Below the pieces are notes generated by a model. It saw only the letters and a program-made list of their open reading frames with translations, was not told the origin of the DNA and did no database searches. Positions 12,001 through 17,826 of a stretch of 20,663 nucleotides of DNA are shown one piece after another (the stretch's first letter is position 1; the number at the start of each line of letters is the position of its first letter). The position numbers were made by a program, and so were the translations under genes. This DNA comes from Lachnoclostridium phytofermentans (GTDB lineage Bacteria > Bacillota > Clostridia > Lachnospirales > Lachnospiraceae), in the NCBI GenBank assembly GCA_003526525.1, contig DPVV01000493.1, positions 1 to 20,663 of the forward strand. Direction: 5' to 3'.

Positions 12001-14092
12001 AAAGATATACGACCAAGTGGGAAGGCTGTATCAAGTCTATCCAAATATGACAGCAGAACACCTGGGAAGTGCCACAGGTAGCGATGCGGTAACCTATCAG
12101 TATTATCCGAACGGCTCAAGAAAAAGTGTAACTTATCCAAATGGAGCAATAGAACAATACACTTACACAAAGAAGAACCAGATATTACAGCTTAAGAATA
12201 TGTCATCCGACGGTACCATACTCCAGTGCTACACCTACACTTATGATCCGGTAGGTAATCAGATATCGAAAGAGGAATCTGGACAGGAATCCTATCCGGG
12301 ACTTACGCAATATACCTATGATTCCTTAAATCGATTAAGTAAGGTAAAAGAAATCAGTGGTAAGCTCCTATCCTATGAATATGATAAGAGTGGAAATCGA
12401 ACGATGGAGCTGTCACAAATGGGAATGGATTTTATCCGGACTTCCTACGATTATGACGAACGCAACCGACTTATTAGCTCTCTTGCCCTTTCTCATACGG
12501 ACGATACTCGTAAAAGTGAATACTCCATGACAGAATATTCCTACGATAAGAACGGTAACATGCTACAGAAAAAAACTGCCTGTGCGGAAAGCATTACCGA
12601 GGATAATTTAAACGACTTGACTAAATTACCTAAATTTGGTATTAAGAAGATAAGTGAATTTAATTCAGATCCCAAGAATGATTTTCCAGTAGACTCATCT
12701 GCCGGAACGGATTATCTTACCCGCTATGCCTATGATAATTTCAACCGATTGACTTGTAGTACCTCGAAAGGTGCTAGCATCTTCTATCAATATAATGCAG
12801 AAAACTACAGAATCCAAAAGTCAGTAAATGGAGAAGTTATTCGATATCTTTATGAAGCAGATAAGGTTGTCTTAGAGCTGAACGAAAACGGGGAAGAAAT
12901 CGGCCGCAATGTATATGGCACGAACTTAATATATCGTGTGGCAAAATCAGAAACCAATAAGGATGCATACTATTATTTGTATAATGCTCATGGTGATGTC
13001 ACAGGATTACTAAATCAAGCTGGTACAGTAGCAGCAACTTACTGTTATGATGCATTTGGTAACTTGTTATCCAAACAGGGGCAAGCAAATAATACGATTA
13101 CCTATGCAGGATATCAATATGATGCGGAAACAGAACTATATTATTTGAATGCAAGATATTATGATAGTAGCATTGCTAGATTTATCAGTGAGGATAGTTA
13201 CACCGGCAAGCGAAATGACCCACTGACTTTGAATCTTTACACTTACTGCAGTAATGAGCCGATTATGTATACAGACCCTACTGGACATTGGACTGTAGCC
13301 GTTCATGGTAATGATACCTATAATATTGCATATAAAGCATTCACTGATTATATTAAAGATAAAAGTGATGAAATCTATGTTTATAAGAAGGATAAAAACG
13401 GAAAAGATACAAAAAAGGTTGATGATACAGCAACTAAGGCGGCAAGAGAGAAGTGGGTAACTAAACAGGAGAAAGAGGCAAAAAAATATGCTACCGCTAT
13501 TTCAGCAGGAGATAAATATGTTGACGTGGAAAAAAATATATTACACAAGGCGGGAAACAGTAAAATGTTTCATGGGTTCAGTCAACAGGGCAAAGCGGAT
13601 GAAAATAAATTTGTAATAAGTACGAAAAAAATTACTAGTGATATTATGAATGATAAATCATTTTCAAAAACTGCAAAAAATGATAAATTACAAACATATA
13701 TTATTAATCCAGCAAATACCCTGGCAAAAAATAAGGGCGATACGTTATCAAATGAGAGCATACCTACGAAGTATTTTGATACTACTTCGAAGAATGCAAA
13801 AGGATCAAAGGAAGAAGCGGCAATGTTTGTATTAGGTATGGGCTTACATACAACTCAGGATACAGTTGCGCATGCTAAGGTTACAAATGGTGATCCGATA
13901 AAAGGCAATCATATAACAAATACAGATGAATATGGTTATTATTACAATGAAAGTAAAAAAAGAATGGTAGAACTTAAGGCAGGTGAAGTTGATGAACGAA
14001 AAGAAGAAACTGAGGACTTAACAAAAAATTACATAAATGATATATTGGATGCTTATGGTAAAAAATTATTTTCTCTTCCTAAAAAGAAGTAG
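6062..14092 (+). CDS. Secreted S8 protease-RHS/YD-repeat polymorphic toxin with phospholipase C-like C-terminal tip
   Basis: This 2676-residue protein has these parts in order. Residues 1-30 are a Sec signal peptide (KK start, hydrophobic core, likely cleavage after LAYA). About 50-130 resemble an I9/S8 propeptide. About 130-450 form an S8 domain with Asp182 (VLDTGID), His240 (LHGTY), Asn327 (AAGNRGG) and Ser394 (SGTSVAS); the usual Pro-His after GTSxAx is changed to Ala-Asn. About 495-560 (NPASGNFSV, then LGRGWTFGFE) match the DUF6531 module that precedes RHS repeats. Dozens of YD repeats (YEYDxxGN, YTYDxxGN, YDxxNRL) follow to about 2345. An RHS core ends at DPTGH (2405-2409), where the variable toxin tip begins. 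The tip (2410-2676) carries H2596-x3-D2600-x3-H2604. Known analogues such as B. subtilis WapA encapsulate the tip and deliver it to neighbours; the fused protease may release or mature it (inference). It shares an operon with the S8 gene upstream. Family calls are strong; toxin activity is inferred. Confidence 0.9.
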   Translation: MKKLKKLITALLIISLIFSTINITPETLAYAKKNDETKENIQSHKDNTNRSKPTDIIIKYKDKSGYINACKKVKSKLKLKELKQKKQFNKQKLSIIEVEEVSQIHEIISELETDPNVLYAQPNYPLTVASVPMDERFAEQWAIYNTGKEIEGKQSREGVDMNVLPAYDITKGDAEIVIGVLDTGIDINHSDLAKNIFINKKEIPGNGIDDDGNGYVDDVNGWDFNHGDNSVFDSSESDLHGTYVAGIIAAIGDNKGITGVAPNVKVLPLKFIDGFTGYTCDAIAAIEYAKNMGVKVINCSFGGTDNNPALKEAMENSGILFVCAAGNRGGDSTDYPVYPASFDIPNVISVAAIDTMGILASFSNRGKQIDVAAPGVNILSTIPENGYDYYSGTSVASANVSGIVGLMLSKNKSLSNNQIKENLLKTVTKCDALLGIIASEGRVDAYGALTNKIRERDTYMGEGTLDDDLISQGEGEGDAWYTMDQLSRIKERLHYGESGVNPASGNFSVTCTDMSVPSIGFQVNFSRTYNSRNEKASLLGRGWTFGFEGKSTGQDLVEITLPDGSAHRFRKSGSEYKSEDTRANYIRNADGSGVLTTLDQYKYGFDVSGRMVSMQDKCGNQLQITYKNNQITSIQDSVGRIYTIGYNSLGLIENITDIENRKVRYEYEDSLLTRVIDPDGNVTKYSYNSKKFLTNMYDSSGELIQTLAYDYTIGDSQDKVISSSDAFKDTWNYQYDMVNRKTTITNSQNRKWTYWFDTSMYTTKVQNPLGLSTTTYYTYENGRNVYGDVYATTDINGGITKYEYDARGNVTKVIKPDGSTKQYEYDEKDNITKEIRESGAAIWYVYDSNRVNLLKKVEALSLNMNYQPGTSDTKDFAITIYDYYTKEEANKLFSCNVSGLLKTTTDPTGILTKYEYDKYGDISVTIDGDGNSNKNTYNAIGWKMSQTTPKGEVTRYQYNNNGLLVKTTNPDGGEQRSVYNTAGKLIKQFEPNQLGELPSIEYTYYSNGLLKESKDALGNITSYTYDIYGNLEKERRSNGSIYRYEFDAMDRLTSTYFKDSEESFEVLLSTKRYSELSLGNSQITEIIYLNEYEGAETTSVYDYDGKVLSITYPDRTKVQNFYREDGALLESIAQNGAISRYQYDVRGNRIHSYQPVEVKNGTIYYSYEGYDYNKSGKLTTYQKGISLVTYGQIPEDVFTASTVYSDRTGLEIAKTDSEGRREDIFYDINGNISKRLQKVDGNRTKETRYEYNPKGKPVRIVELVDANTFSYNSLENKEKVEIYSIYQYDLNDNLISYEDANQNVITYEYDALNRKIRESKQVTKENKKDVIIQIDTTYDWNGNIRTETRPYEKGAKPNATTSYEYDKAGNRVKTIDALGNITAYEYDRVGRPIREVQPKNYQADKSVKEMEHTEYIYDACNRLKAKVLHYNNFLRGKDGTWATQPVRVVSEAYQYDALGNVKKKLNAGGILSVTGELEEQIAAGYGTESSYYLNGSLASYLDSESKDAGYQYTVRYQYNGLGQMVHQMFADGTKQSYDYDGVGNVLTTYVNGTRKSSAVYNKLSQLTQSTDANGNKTTFEWNLLGKQSRVNFPSDQSIKEHSIIYQYDKLGNLTKTVDFITGLITVMAYNQRGLMLSETRQNIDASKKISVQKEYDIYGNVASETDANGTMTTYTYDVLNQLIAMKNIGQINKLTSYTYDANGNKISETDWLGNKTTFRYDGMNRLIESKDSLGNVMSQLEYNADHAQSASYDSYGNCTSYEYDKNLRLVKTVDPYLYEVTNGYDVRGNLITKTDQNKNVTNYRYNSEQALTQVVNALNEQTSYTYDANGNMLTMTDGRGFTTTYRYNARNLLIEKIDSGKEKNSEIYTYYADGNIATKTDRNEKETNYRYDCFGRLVYESIGSQYKEYTYDKMGNVLIAEDNTGDITRTYDSQGRVTKKTVTSLETTNEITTYRYDITTGVPSGMAAEESIDPKGNATLKIYDQVGRLYQVYPNMTAEHLGSATGSDAVTYQYYPNGSRKSVTYPNGAIEQYTYTKKNQILQLKNMSSDGTILQCYTYTYDPVGNQISKEESGQESYPGLTQYTYDSLNRLSKVKEISGKLLSYEYDKSGNRTMELSQMGMDFIRTSYDYDERNRLISSLALSHTDDTRKSEYSMTEYSYDKNGNMLQKKTACAESITEDNLNDLTKLPKFGIKKISEFNSDPKNDFPVDSSAGTDYLTRYAYDNFNRLTCSTSKGASIFYQYNAENYRIQKSVNGEVIRYLYEADKVVLELNENGEEIGRNVYGTNLIYRVAKSETNKDAYYYLYNAHGDVTGLLNQAGTVAATYCYDAFGNLLSKQGQANNTITYAGYQYDAETELYYLNARYYDSSIARFISEDSYTGKRNDPLTLNLYTYCSNEPIMYTDPTGHWTVAVHGNDTYNIAYKAFTDYIKDKSDEIYVYKKDKNGKDTKKVDDTATKAAREKWVTKQEKEAKKYATAISAGDKYVDVEKNILHKAGNSKMFHGFSQQGKADENKFVISTKKITSDIMNDKSFSKTAKNDKLQTYIINPANTLAKNKGDTLSNESIPTKYFDTTSKNAKGSKEEAAMFVLGMGLHTTQDTVAHAKVTNGDPIKGNHITNTDEYGYYYNESKKRMVELKAGEVDERKEETEDLTKNYINDILDAYGKKLFSLPKKK
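7557..13288 (+). repeat. DUF6531 plus YD-repeat/RHS shell and core coding region
   Basis: Several dozen degenerate units of about 60 bases encode the YD pattern: aromatic-x-Tyr-Asp, then GN or NR, then a polar turn. Typical units are YEYDARGNVTK and YTYDANGNKIS. The RHS-associated core lies at about 13100-13288 (YYLNARYYD, RFISED, YTYCSNEP, DPTG). In known RHS proteins these repeats form a hollow beta cocoon around the C-terminal toxin, and an aspartate-based self-cleavage occurs near the DPxG motif; self-cleavage here is inferred from family. Confidence 0.9.
12601..12863 (+). repeat. Parent copy of a ~260-bp direct repeat (second copy 16744-17006)
   Basis: This stretch of the RHS gene, encoding the NDLTKLPKFGIKKI segment through RYLYEAD, aligns without gaps to 16744-17006 at a constant offset of 4143 bases. 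Identity is high by eye and ends abruptly after CAGATA in both copies. The repeats flank the RHS core 3' end, the toxin tip and the whole LRR gene, so recombination between them would remove the tip and its neighbour together. Confidence 0.85.
13289..14092 (+). other. Variable C-terminal toxin tip of the RHS protein, phospholipase C/P1-nuclease-like motif
   Basis: These 267 codons follow the DPTGH boundary. The tip begins with Trp (HWTVAVHG), is Lys-rich and mostly helical in character, and contains a helix-like segment GLHTTQDTVAHAK followed by GNHITNTDEYGY. LHxxQDxxAH with a downstream His/Asp resembles the metal-binding helices of zinc-dependent phospholipase C and P1-type nucleases, which also carry an N-terminal metal-binding Trp. 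Which substrate it attacks (phospholipid or nucleic acid) cannot be told from sequence. Base composition is more AT-rich by eye than the RHS shell before it, as expected of an exchanged tip. Confidence 0.6.
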
Positions 14093-14230
14093 TGTCCATA
14101 TTAAATAAGCAAGTATAACATATTTATATAACTGGAAATTATTTTAACTATTACTATTAATAATGACGTTATCTGCAAGAATATGTAAGAAGGCTTTTGT
14201 TTAGAATGCTTTGTACTAGTTCCTTGATAT

Positions 14231-14269
14231 AAAATAAGGTTATTAACAACGGGTTAATAACCTTATTTT
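14231..14269. terminator. 17-bp perfect-stem terminator after the S8/RHS operon
   Basis: The left arm AAAATAAGGTTATTAAC (14231-14247) and its exact reverse complement at 14253-14269 enclose a 5-base loop (AACGG). The right arm ends in TTTT and the left begins with AAAA, so it can work in both directions. It lies about 140 bases after the RHS stop and separates that operon from the LRR gene. Confidence 0.8.
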
Positions 14270-14372
14270 ACAGGATTATTTATGATAATTCTAACACGAA
14301 TCATAAACGGTATAAATGTAGTTTAAAATGTTAAAAATAAAATTAAACTTTGAAATTCCGAGAAGATATATA

Positions 14373-14380
14373 AAGGAAGG
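14373..14380 (+). promoter_or_regulatory. Ribosome binding site deciding the LRR gene start
   Basis: AAGGAAGG sits 10 bases before the ATG at 14391. The in-frame upstream ATG at 14328 has no comparable site and would put charged residues ahead of the signal peptide, so 14391 is preferred. Confidence 0.65.
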
Positions 14381-14390
14381 TAGGAAGTAT

Positions 14391-16565
14391 ATGTATAAAA
14401 GGTTTAAAAGTATAGGGGTATTTAAGCTTATAGTTTCGATCCTAGCGAATTCAAATACTATAGTGGCTAAATCAAATATGGAAATAGTATTTAAGGATAA
14501 AAATCTAGAGAGTGCTTTATATAAATTTTATAATTATCAAGGGATCTTTACAACGGAAAAAGCAGCAGAACTTTCTGATATGGATAGCTATATAGACTTG
14601 GAAAATTCCGGAATATCCGATCTTGACGGATTACAATATTTTGGAAATGCTGCATGTTTTTTTCTTAGTAATAATAATTTGAAAAATTTAAAGCCACTAT
14701 CTAAATTTAAAGAGTTATTGACGATAATTATAGATAATAATTCAATTAAAGGAAAAGAATTTGAAAATGCATTATATGAGATGGGTAAAGTTGAGAATTT
14801 GTCTGATTTACTATTAAATAATAACGGAATTTCAGATATTAAAATTCTCGATAAAATAGGCAATATAAGTAATTATAAGAGTATAGAGATGGAAAATAAT
14901 TATATACATGATATCTCTATTCTTAAAGAAGCAGCTAATCTTAGATGGCTTGATTTATCAAATAACCGCATCACAGATGTATCACCCATAAAAGACTTAA
15001 AAAAGCTTACGAGTTACATAGACTTACATGATAACTGTATCATCGACTATAAACCAATTAAGCACTTATTCGATGAAATGTATAAAAGTTTTGATTATCC
15101 TTTGTACAGGTATGATTTCTATTCAAACCCAGTGAATTATAAATATTATGGTACAAAAATAGACTTTCCGCACCTGACAGTATATTACAAGAACCAGGGA
15201 TATGCGGAGGCTGTTCCGTTACTAAAAGCGTTGGGAGGAAGTGCAAAATACGACAAAAATACGGGTACGCTTACCTGTAAGTATGAGGGCAAGGTACTTG
15301 TATTTAAGGATTTCTCTAAGAAGTATACCATGAATGATAAGGAAAAGAGCTTAAAATATCCGATGAGAAGGATGCAATATGATCTTGCATATGTTCCGGT
15401 GAAAGACATATGTGAAGTGTTAGGTTTGGAATATAACGTTGTTAAGAAAAGAGATTTATATCAGGGCAAGGACGCACCTAGATATGCACCTAAGCTGGTA
15501 GAAATAAGAAAGGCAGTTACAACAGATATCACGTTTCCAGATAAAAATCTACAAACCGCGTTAAGTAAAATTTATGACTGGAATGAACCCTTTACGGTAG
15601 AAAAGGCGAGAGAACTCTCGCAAAAGAAAAAGAATATCTTTCTTGATTATACAAGAATATCAGATATGGAAGGGATACAATATTTTGAAGGTCTTATACA
15701 AGTTTCATCATTTGAAAATGACTTAAAAAATCTAAGTCCATTATCTAAATTGCCTAATCTAGAAATGATAGACATATGCAAAAATGTCACCCAAGGTAAA
15801 AAATTTGAAAAAATTTTAAGTGATATGGGAAGTTGTAGCTTATTGGAAGTGGTGCAGTTAGAAAGAAATAAATTAACAGATATAAGTTTTTTGAGCAAAA
15901 TCGGGAAACTAGGAAAGTATCTTGAAGTTCGTATGGAGGATAATAACATAAAAGATGTTTCCTTATTAAAAAAAGCCGCTGCTTTAGTAACTCTAGATTT
16001 ATCCAATAACCGTATCACCGATGTAACGCCGCTTAAAAACTTAAAAAATCTCACCTATATAGACCTTCGCGATAACTGTATCATCGACTATAAACCAATC
16101 AAACATTTGTTAGATGCGATGTATGCGGATAGAGGAAATGAAACTGGTCTGGAACGGTATGACTATTACAAAAACCCTGTTAATTTTACTTACGGTGGAA
16201 AGACAATACAATTTCCCTATCTGACAGTATACTATAAATACCAAGCATACGCTGAAGCTATCCCTCTATTTAAAGCGTTAGGAGGTAGTGCGAAGTATAA
16301 CAAGAAAACCGGTACACTCACCTGCGAATATAACGGCAATGTTCTAATCATGAAGGATTTTTCTAAGAAGGTAACATTGAATGAAAAAAAGTTTACATTG
16401 GAATATCCGATGAGAAGGATGCAGTATGACTTGGCATATATTCCGGTAAAAGATGTGTGTGAAATTCTAGGCTCGAATTATAATGTGGTTGAGACAAGAA
16501 AAATTCCACATGATTTCCAGTATGTAGAATATGCGCCTAAGGTAGTAGAGATAAGCGAAGAGTAG
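14391..16565 (+). CDS. Exported leucine-rich repeat protein with two copper amine oxidase-N-like domains; candidate immunity protein
   Basis: From ATG 14391 the protein has 724 residues. It starts with a basic/hydrophobic export-signal-like stretch (MYKRFKSIGVFKLIVSILANS, then TIVAKS). The rest is two copies of one module of about 345 residues. Each begins with F-x-DKNL, then internalin-like LRRs (LDLSNNRITDVSPI, YIDLxDNCI), then a domain with AEAxPLxKALGGSAKY, GTLTC and RMQYDLAYxPVKD, resembling the copper amine oxidase N-terminal/stalk domain common on clostridial surface proteins. No amine oxidase catalytic domain is present, so no enzyme activity is claimed. It follows the RHS tip directly, the usual place of an immunity gene, but has its own terminators on both sides. 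If the tip attacks outer-leaflet phospholipids, an exported immunity protein would make sense (inference). Alternative: an unrelated surface-binding protein. Confidence 0.8.
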   Translation: MYKRFKSIGVFKLIVSILANSNTIVAKSNMEIVFKDKNLESALYKFYNYQGIFTTEKAAELSDMDSYIDLENSGISDLDGLQYFGNAACFFLSNNNLKNLKPLSKFKELLTIIIDNNSIKGKEFENALYEMGKVENLSDLLLNNNGISDIKILDKIGNISNYKSIEMENNYIHDISILKEAANLRWLDLSNNRITDVSPIKDLKKLTSYIDLHDNCIIDYKPIKHLFDEMYKSFDYPLYRYDFYSNPVNYKYYGTKIDFPHLTVYYKNQGYAEAVPLLKALGGSAKYDKNTGTLTCKYEGKVLVFKDFSKKYTMNDKEKSLKYPMRRMQYDLAYVPVKDICEVLGLEYNVVKKRDLYQGKDAPRYAPKLVEIRKAVTTDITFPDKNLQTALSKIYDWNEPFTVEKARELSQKKKNIFLDYTRISDMEGIQYFEGLIQVSSFENDLKNLSPLSKLPNLEMIDICKNVTQGKKFEKILSDMGSCSLLEVVQLERNKLTDISFLSKIGKLGKYLEVRMEDNNIKDVSLLKKAAALVTLDLSNNRITDVTPLKNLKNLTYIDLRDNCIIDYKPIKHLLDAMYADRGNETGLERYDYYKNPVNFTYGGKTIQFPYLTVYYKYQAYAEAIPLFKALGGSAKYNKKTGTLTCEYNGNVLIMKDFSKKVTLNEKKFTLEYPMRRMQYDLAYIPVKDVCEILGSNYNVVETRKIPHDFQYVEYAPKVVEISEE
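14478..16562 (+). repeat. Tandem ~1.04-kb intragenic duplication in the LRR gene
   Basis: Copy 1 runs from about 14478 to 15512 and copy 2 from about 15525 to 16562. Short stretches are nearly identical: a 29-base match at 15030-15058 and 16071-16099, and a match of about 22 bases around 15355 and 16402. The LRR parts have diverged much more. Uneven identity suggests an older duplication with local conversion or selection on the conserved blocks. Confidence 0.85.
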
Positions 16566-16587
16566 AAGAAGTAGAGAAAAATGTAAA

Positions 16588-16627
16588 TGCAAAGCGATTA
16601 CCATTAAGGTTGGTAGTCGCTTTTGCA
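16588..16627 (+). terminator. Rho-independent terminator of the LRR gene
   Basis: The left arm TGCAAAGCGATTACCA (16588-16603) pairs with TGGTAGTCGCTTTTGCA (16611-16627), with one G-U pair and one bulged T, around a short TTAAGGT loop. It starts 22 bases after the LRR stop. Confidence 0.75.
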
Positions 16628-16637
16628 CTATAAGGAT

Positions 16638-17006
16638 AGTGAGCAAGCACTCACCTGGGTTGTGAATGCCTTGAACGTGCAGACTTCTTATACCTATGAA
16701 GCAAAAGTATAGTCAGTAGTTCTTCCAGTAGCGAAGCGGTAACGGATAAAATAAATGACTTGACGAAATTACCTAAATTTGGTATTAAGAAGATAGGTGA
16801 ATTAGATACAATACCAAAGAATGAGTTTCCAGTGGATTCATCTGCAGTAACGAATTATCTTACTCGTTATACCTATGATAATTTCAACCGATTGACCTGT
16901 AGTTCAACGAAAGGCTCTAATATCGTCTATCAATATAATGCAGAAGACTATAGAATCCAAAAGTCAGTGAATGGAGAAGTTATTCGATATCTTTATGAAG
17001 CAGATA
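16638..17006 (+). pseudogene. Decayed RHS/YD-repeat fragment (two joined pieces of the upstream RHS gene)
   Basis: Positions 16638-16705 match 11480-11547 of the RHS gene (SEQALTxVVNALNxQTSYTYxA), then a TAG at 16710 ends that frame. From about 16730 the sequence matches the region from about 12585 to 12863 (NDLTKLPKFGIKKI through RYLYEAD). About 1.0 kb of the parent between these pieces is missing. Homology stops sharply at 17006, before any DPxG core or toxin tip. A frame stays open from 16760 to 17155, but it starts at TTG without a ribosome binding site and runs into the kinase gene in another frame, so it is not a credible gene. This is a typical relic of RHS tip exchange or gene duplication followed by deletion. 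Confidence 0.9.
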
Positions 17007-17077
17007 TACGTTATAATGCGGATTCTTATTGTAATTATAATTATATTAGTTATTTTATTTGTCTAATCTTTCATAAA

Positions 17078-17085
17078 AAGGAGGT
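17078..17085 (+). promoter_or_regulatory. Strong ribosome binding site of the P-loop kinase gene
   Basis: AAGGAGGT, a near-perfect anti-16S match, lies 8 bases before ATG 17094. The 70 AT-rich bases upstream hold TATAAT-like strings (17012-17017, 17036-17041) but no clear -35 partner. Confidence 0.7.
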
Positions 17086-17093
17086 AGCTTACT

Positions 17094-17618
17094 ATGGGAA
17101 AAGCAATTTACTTGATTACAGGTGTTATGGCTTCTGGAAAATCGACGGTAGCTGAGCTTTTGGCATCTAAGCTGGGAAAAGGTGTTCATCTACGTGGCGA
17201 TGTATTTCGCCGCATGATTGTATCAGGACGGGAAGAAATGTCCGCTGAACCGTCTGAGAAAGCAGTCAAGCAACTATATTTGCGCTATCGGCTAGCAGCA
17301 AATGCTGCAAAAGCCTATTATGACAACGACATTTCCGTTGTTTTGCAGGACAATTACTATGGAGCGGGATTAACCTATATGATCGAGCAGTTAAAGGATT
17401 ACCCAGTTCAGGTAGTTGTGTTATGCCCAAAGGTAGAAGTTGTAAAAGAGCGCGAAAAAACAAGAGGTAAAGTCGGTTACAGTGGATTTACAGTAGAAAA
17501 TTTATATGCAGAGTTTTTGAGGGAAACGCCTAAAATTGGTTTTTGGTTAGACACTTCGGAACAGTCGCCTGAACAATCGGTTGATAACATTCTATTGCAT
17601 TTTGGATCAATTAATTAG
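17094..17618 (+). CDS. Small AAA_33-type P-loop kinase/phosphotransferase
   Basis: This 174-residue cytoplasmic protein opens with a beta strand and a Walker A loop, G10-VMAS-G15-K16-S17-T18 (GxxxxGKST). It continues with HLRGDVFRRMIVSGREEM, typical of AAA_33/zeta-like and chloramphenicol-phosphotransferase-like small kinases, where the Asp of RGD often binds the substrate hydroxyl. Later come a VVLQDNYYG strand, the arginine-rich lid KEREKTRGKVGYSGFT, and GFWLDTSEQSPEQSV near the C-terminus. It appears full length. The substrate is unknown: the family includes antibiotic, nucleotide and sugar kinases as well as zeta toxins, and no antitoxin gene is adjacent. It starts 88 bases after the RHS relic breaks off and is probably unrelated to it. 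Confidence 0.85.
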   Translation: MGKAIYLITGVMASGKSTVAELLASKLGKGVHLRGDVFRRMIVSGREEMSAEPSEKAVKQLYLRYRLAANAAKAYYDNDISVVLQDNYYGAGLTYMIEQLKDYPVQVVVLCPKVEVVKEREKTRGKVGYSGFTVENLYAEFLRETPKIGFWLDTSEQSPEQSVDNILLHFGSIN

Positions 17619-17826
17619 TAAAGCAGCCAACGGTTGCTATGAAAGGTCTAACGCACCTCCGTTTGTTACGTGTGTTTATTCCAAACTGTCATAATAAAGT
17701 TTTAAAATTCATGAATCAATTGGCAAAAACTCTTTCAGAATCTAAAATTATGTGATACATTTATAGTAATTCCAAGCAGTAACTTTACCACTAGGATTGA
17801 CAAAAAATAAATGGAGGATTACTTTA
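17619..17826. other. Intergenic region between the kinase and DUF4886 genes
   Basis: This stretch of 208 bases holds no gene. A weak hairpin AGCAGCC-AAC-GGTTGCT just after the kinase stop lacks a T-tract and is doubtful as a terminator. TTGACA at 17797 looks like a -35 box, but a -10 at normal spacing would place the transcript start at or past the ATG. Confidence 0.5.
17813..17817 (+). promoter_or_regulatory. Ribosome binding site deciding the DUF4886 gene start
   Basis: GGAGG lies 9 bases before ATG 17827. The longer in-frame start at 17797 would place this site inside the coding region and add ten residues before the conserved first beta strand, so 17827 is chosen. Confidence 0.75.

Larger units (their letters stand above)
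14093..14390. other. Intergenic region between the RHS toxin and LRR genes
   Basis: This is AT-rich and has no convincing ORF. It holds one strong hairpin terminator (14231-14269), then about 120 bases before the LRR start. A TATAAA at 14311-14316 could be a -10 box, but no good -35 sits at the right distance, so the promoter is uncertain. Positions 14093-14230 show nothing recognisable. Confidence 0.6.

Noticed and set aside
8000..13100. Regularly repeated TACCTATGA-like strings, considered as CRISPR or DNA satellite
   Set aside because: They follow the codon phase of YD protein repeats, vary in sequence and lack uniform spacers.
14328..14390. Longer N-terminus for the LRR protein
   Set aside because: There is no ribosome binding site at 14328. 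The ATG at 14391 has AAGGAAGG and opens with an export signal.
15647..16054. 135-codon open frame on the minus strand inside the LRR gene
   Set aside because: It lies antisense to a clear coding gene and has no start signal or recognisable protein pattern.
16760..17155. 131-codon open frame starting at TTG in the RHS relic
   Set aside because: It has no ribosome binding site, lacks the RHS N-terminus and core, and its last 50 codons are out-of-frame sequence overlapping the kinase gene. It is a pseudogene remnant.
17640..17690. Possible integron attC-like site after the kinase (GTCTAAC followed by an imperfect inverted repeat)
   Set aside because: Only one of the two core sites is present (GTCTAAC); no matching GTTRRRY lies downstream and no integrase is in the window.
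17797..17826. TTGACA at 17797 as the promoter of the DUF4886 gene
   Set aside because: A -10 box at normal spacing would fall on the start codon, and no good TATAAT is present.
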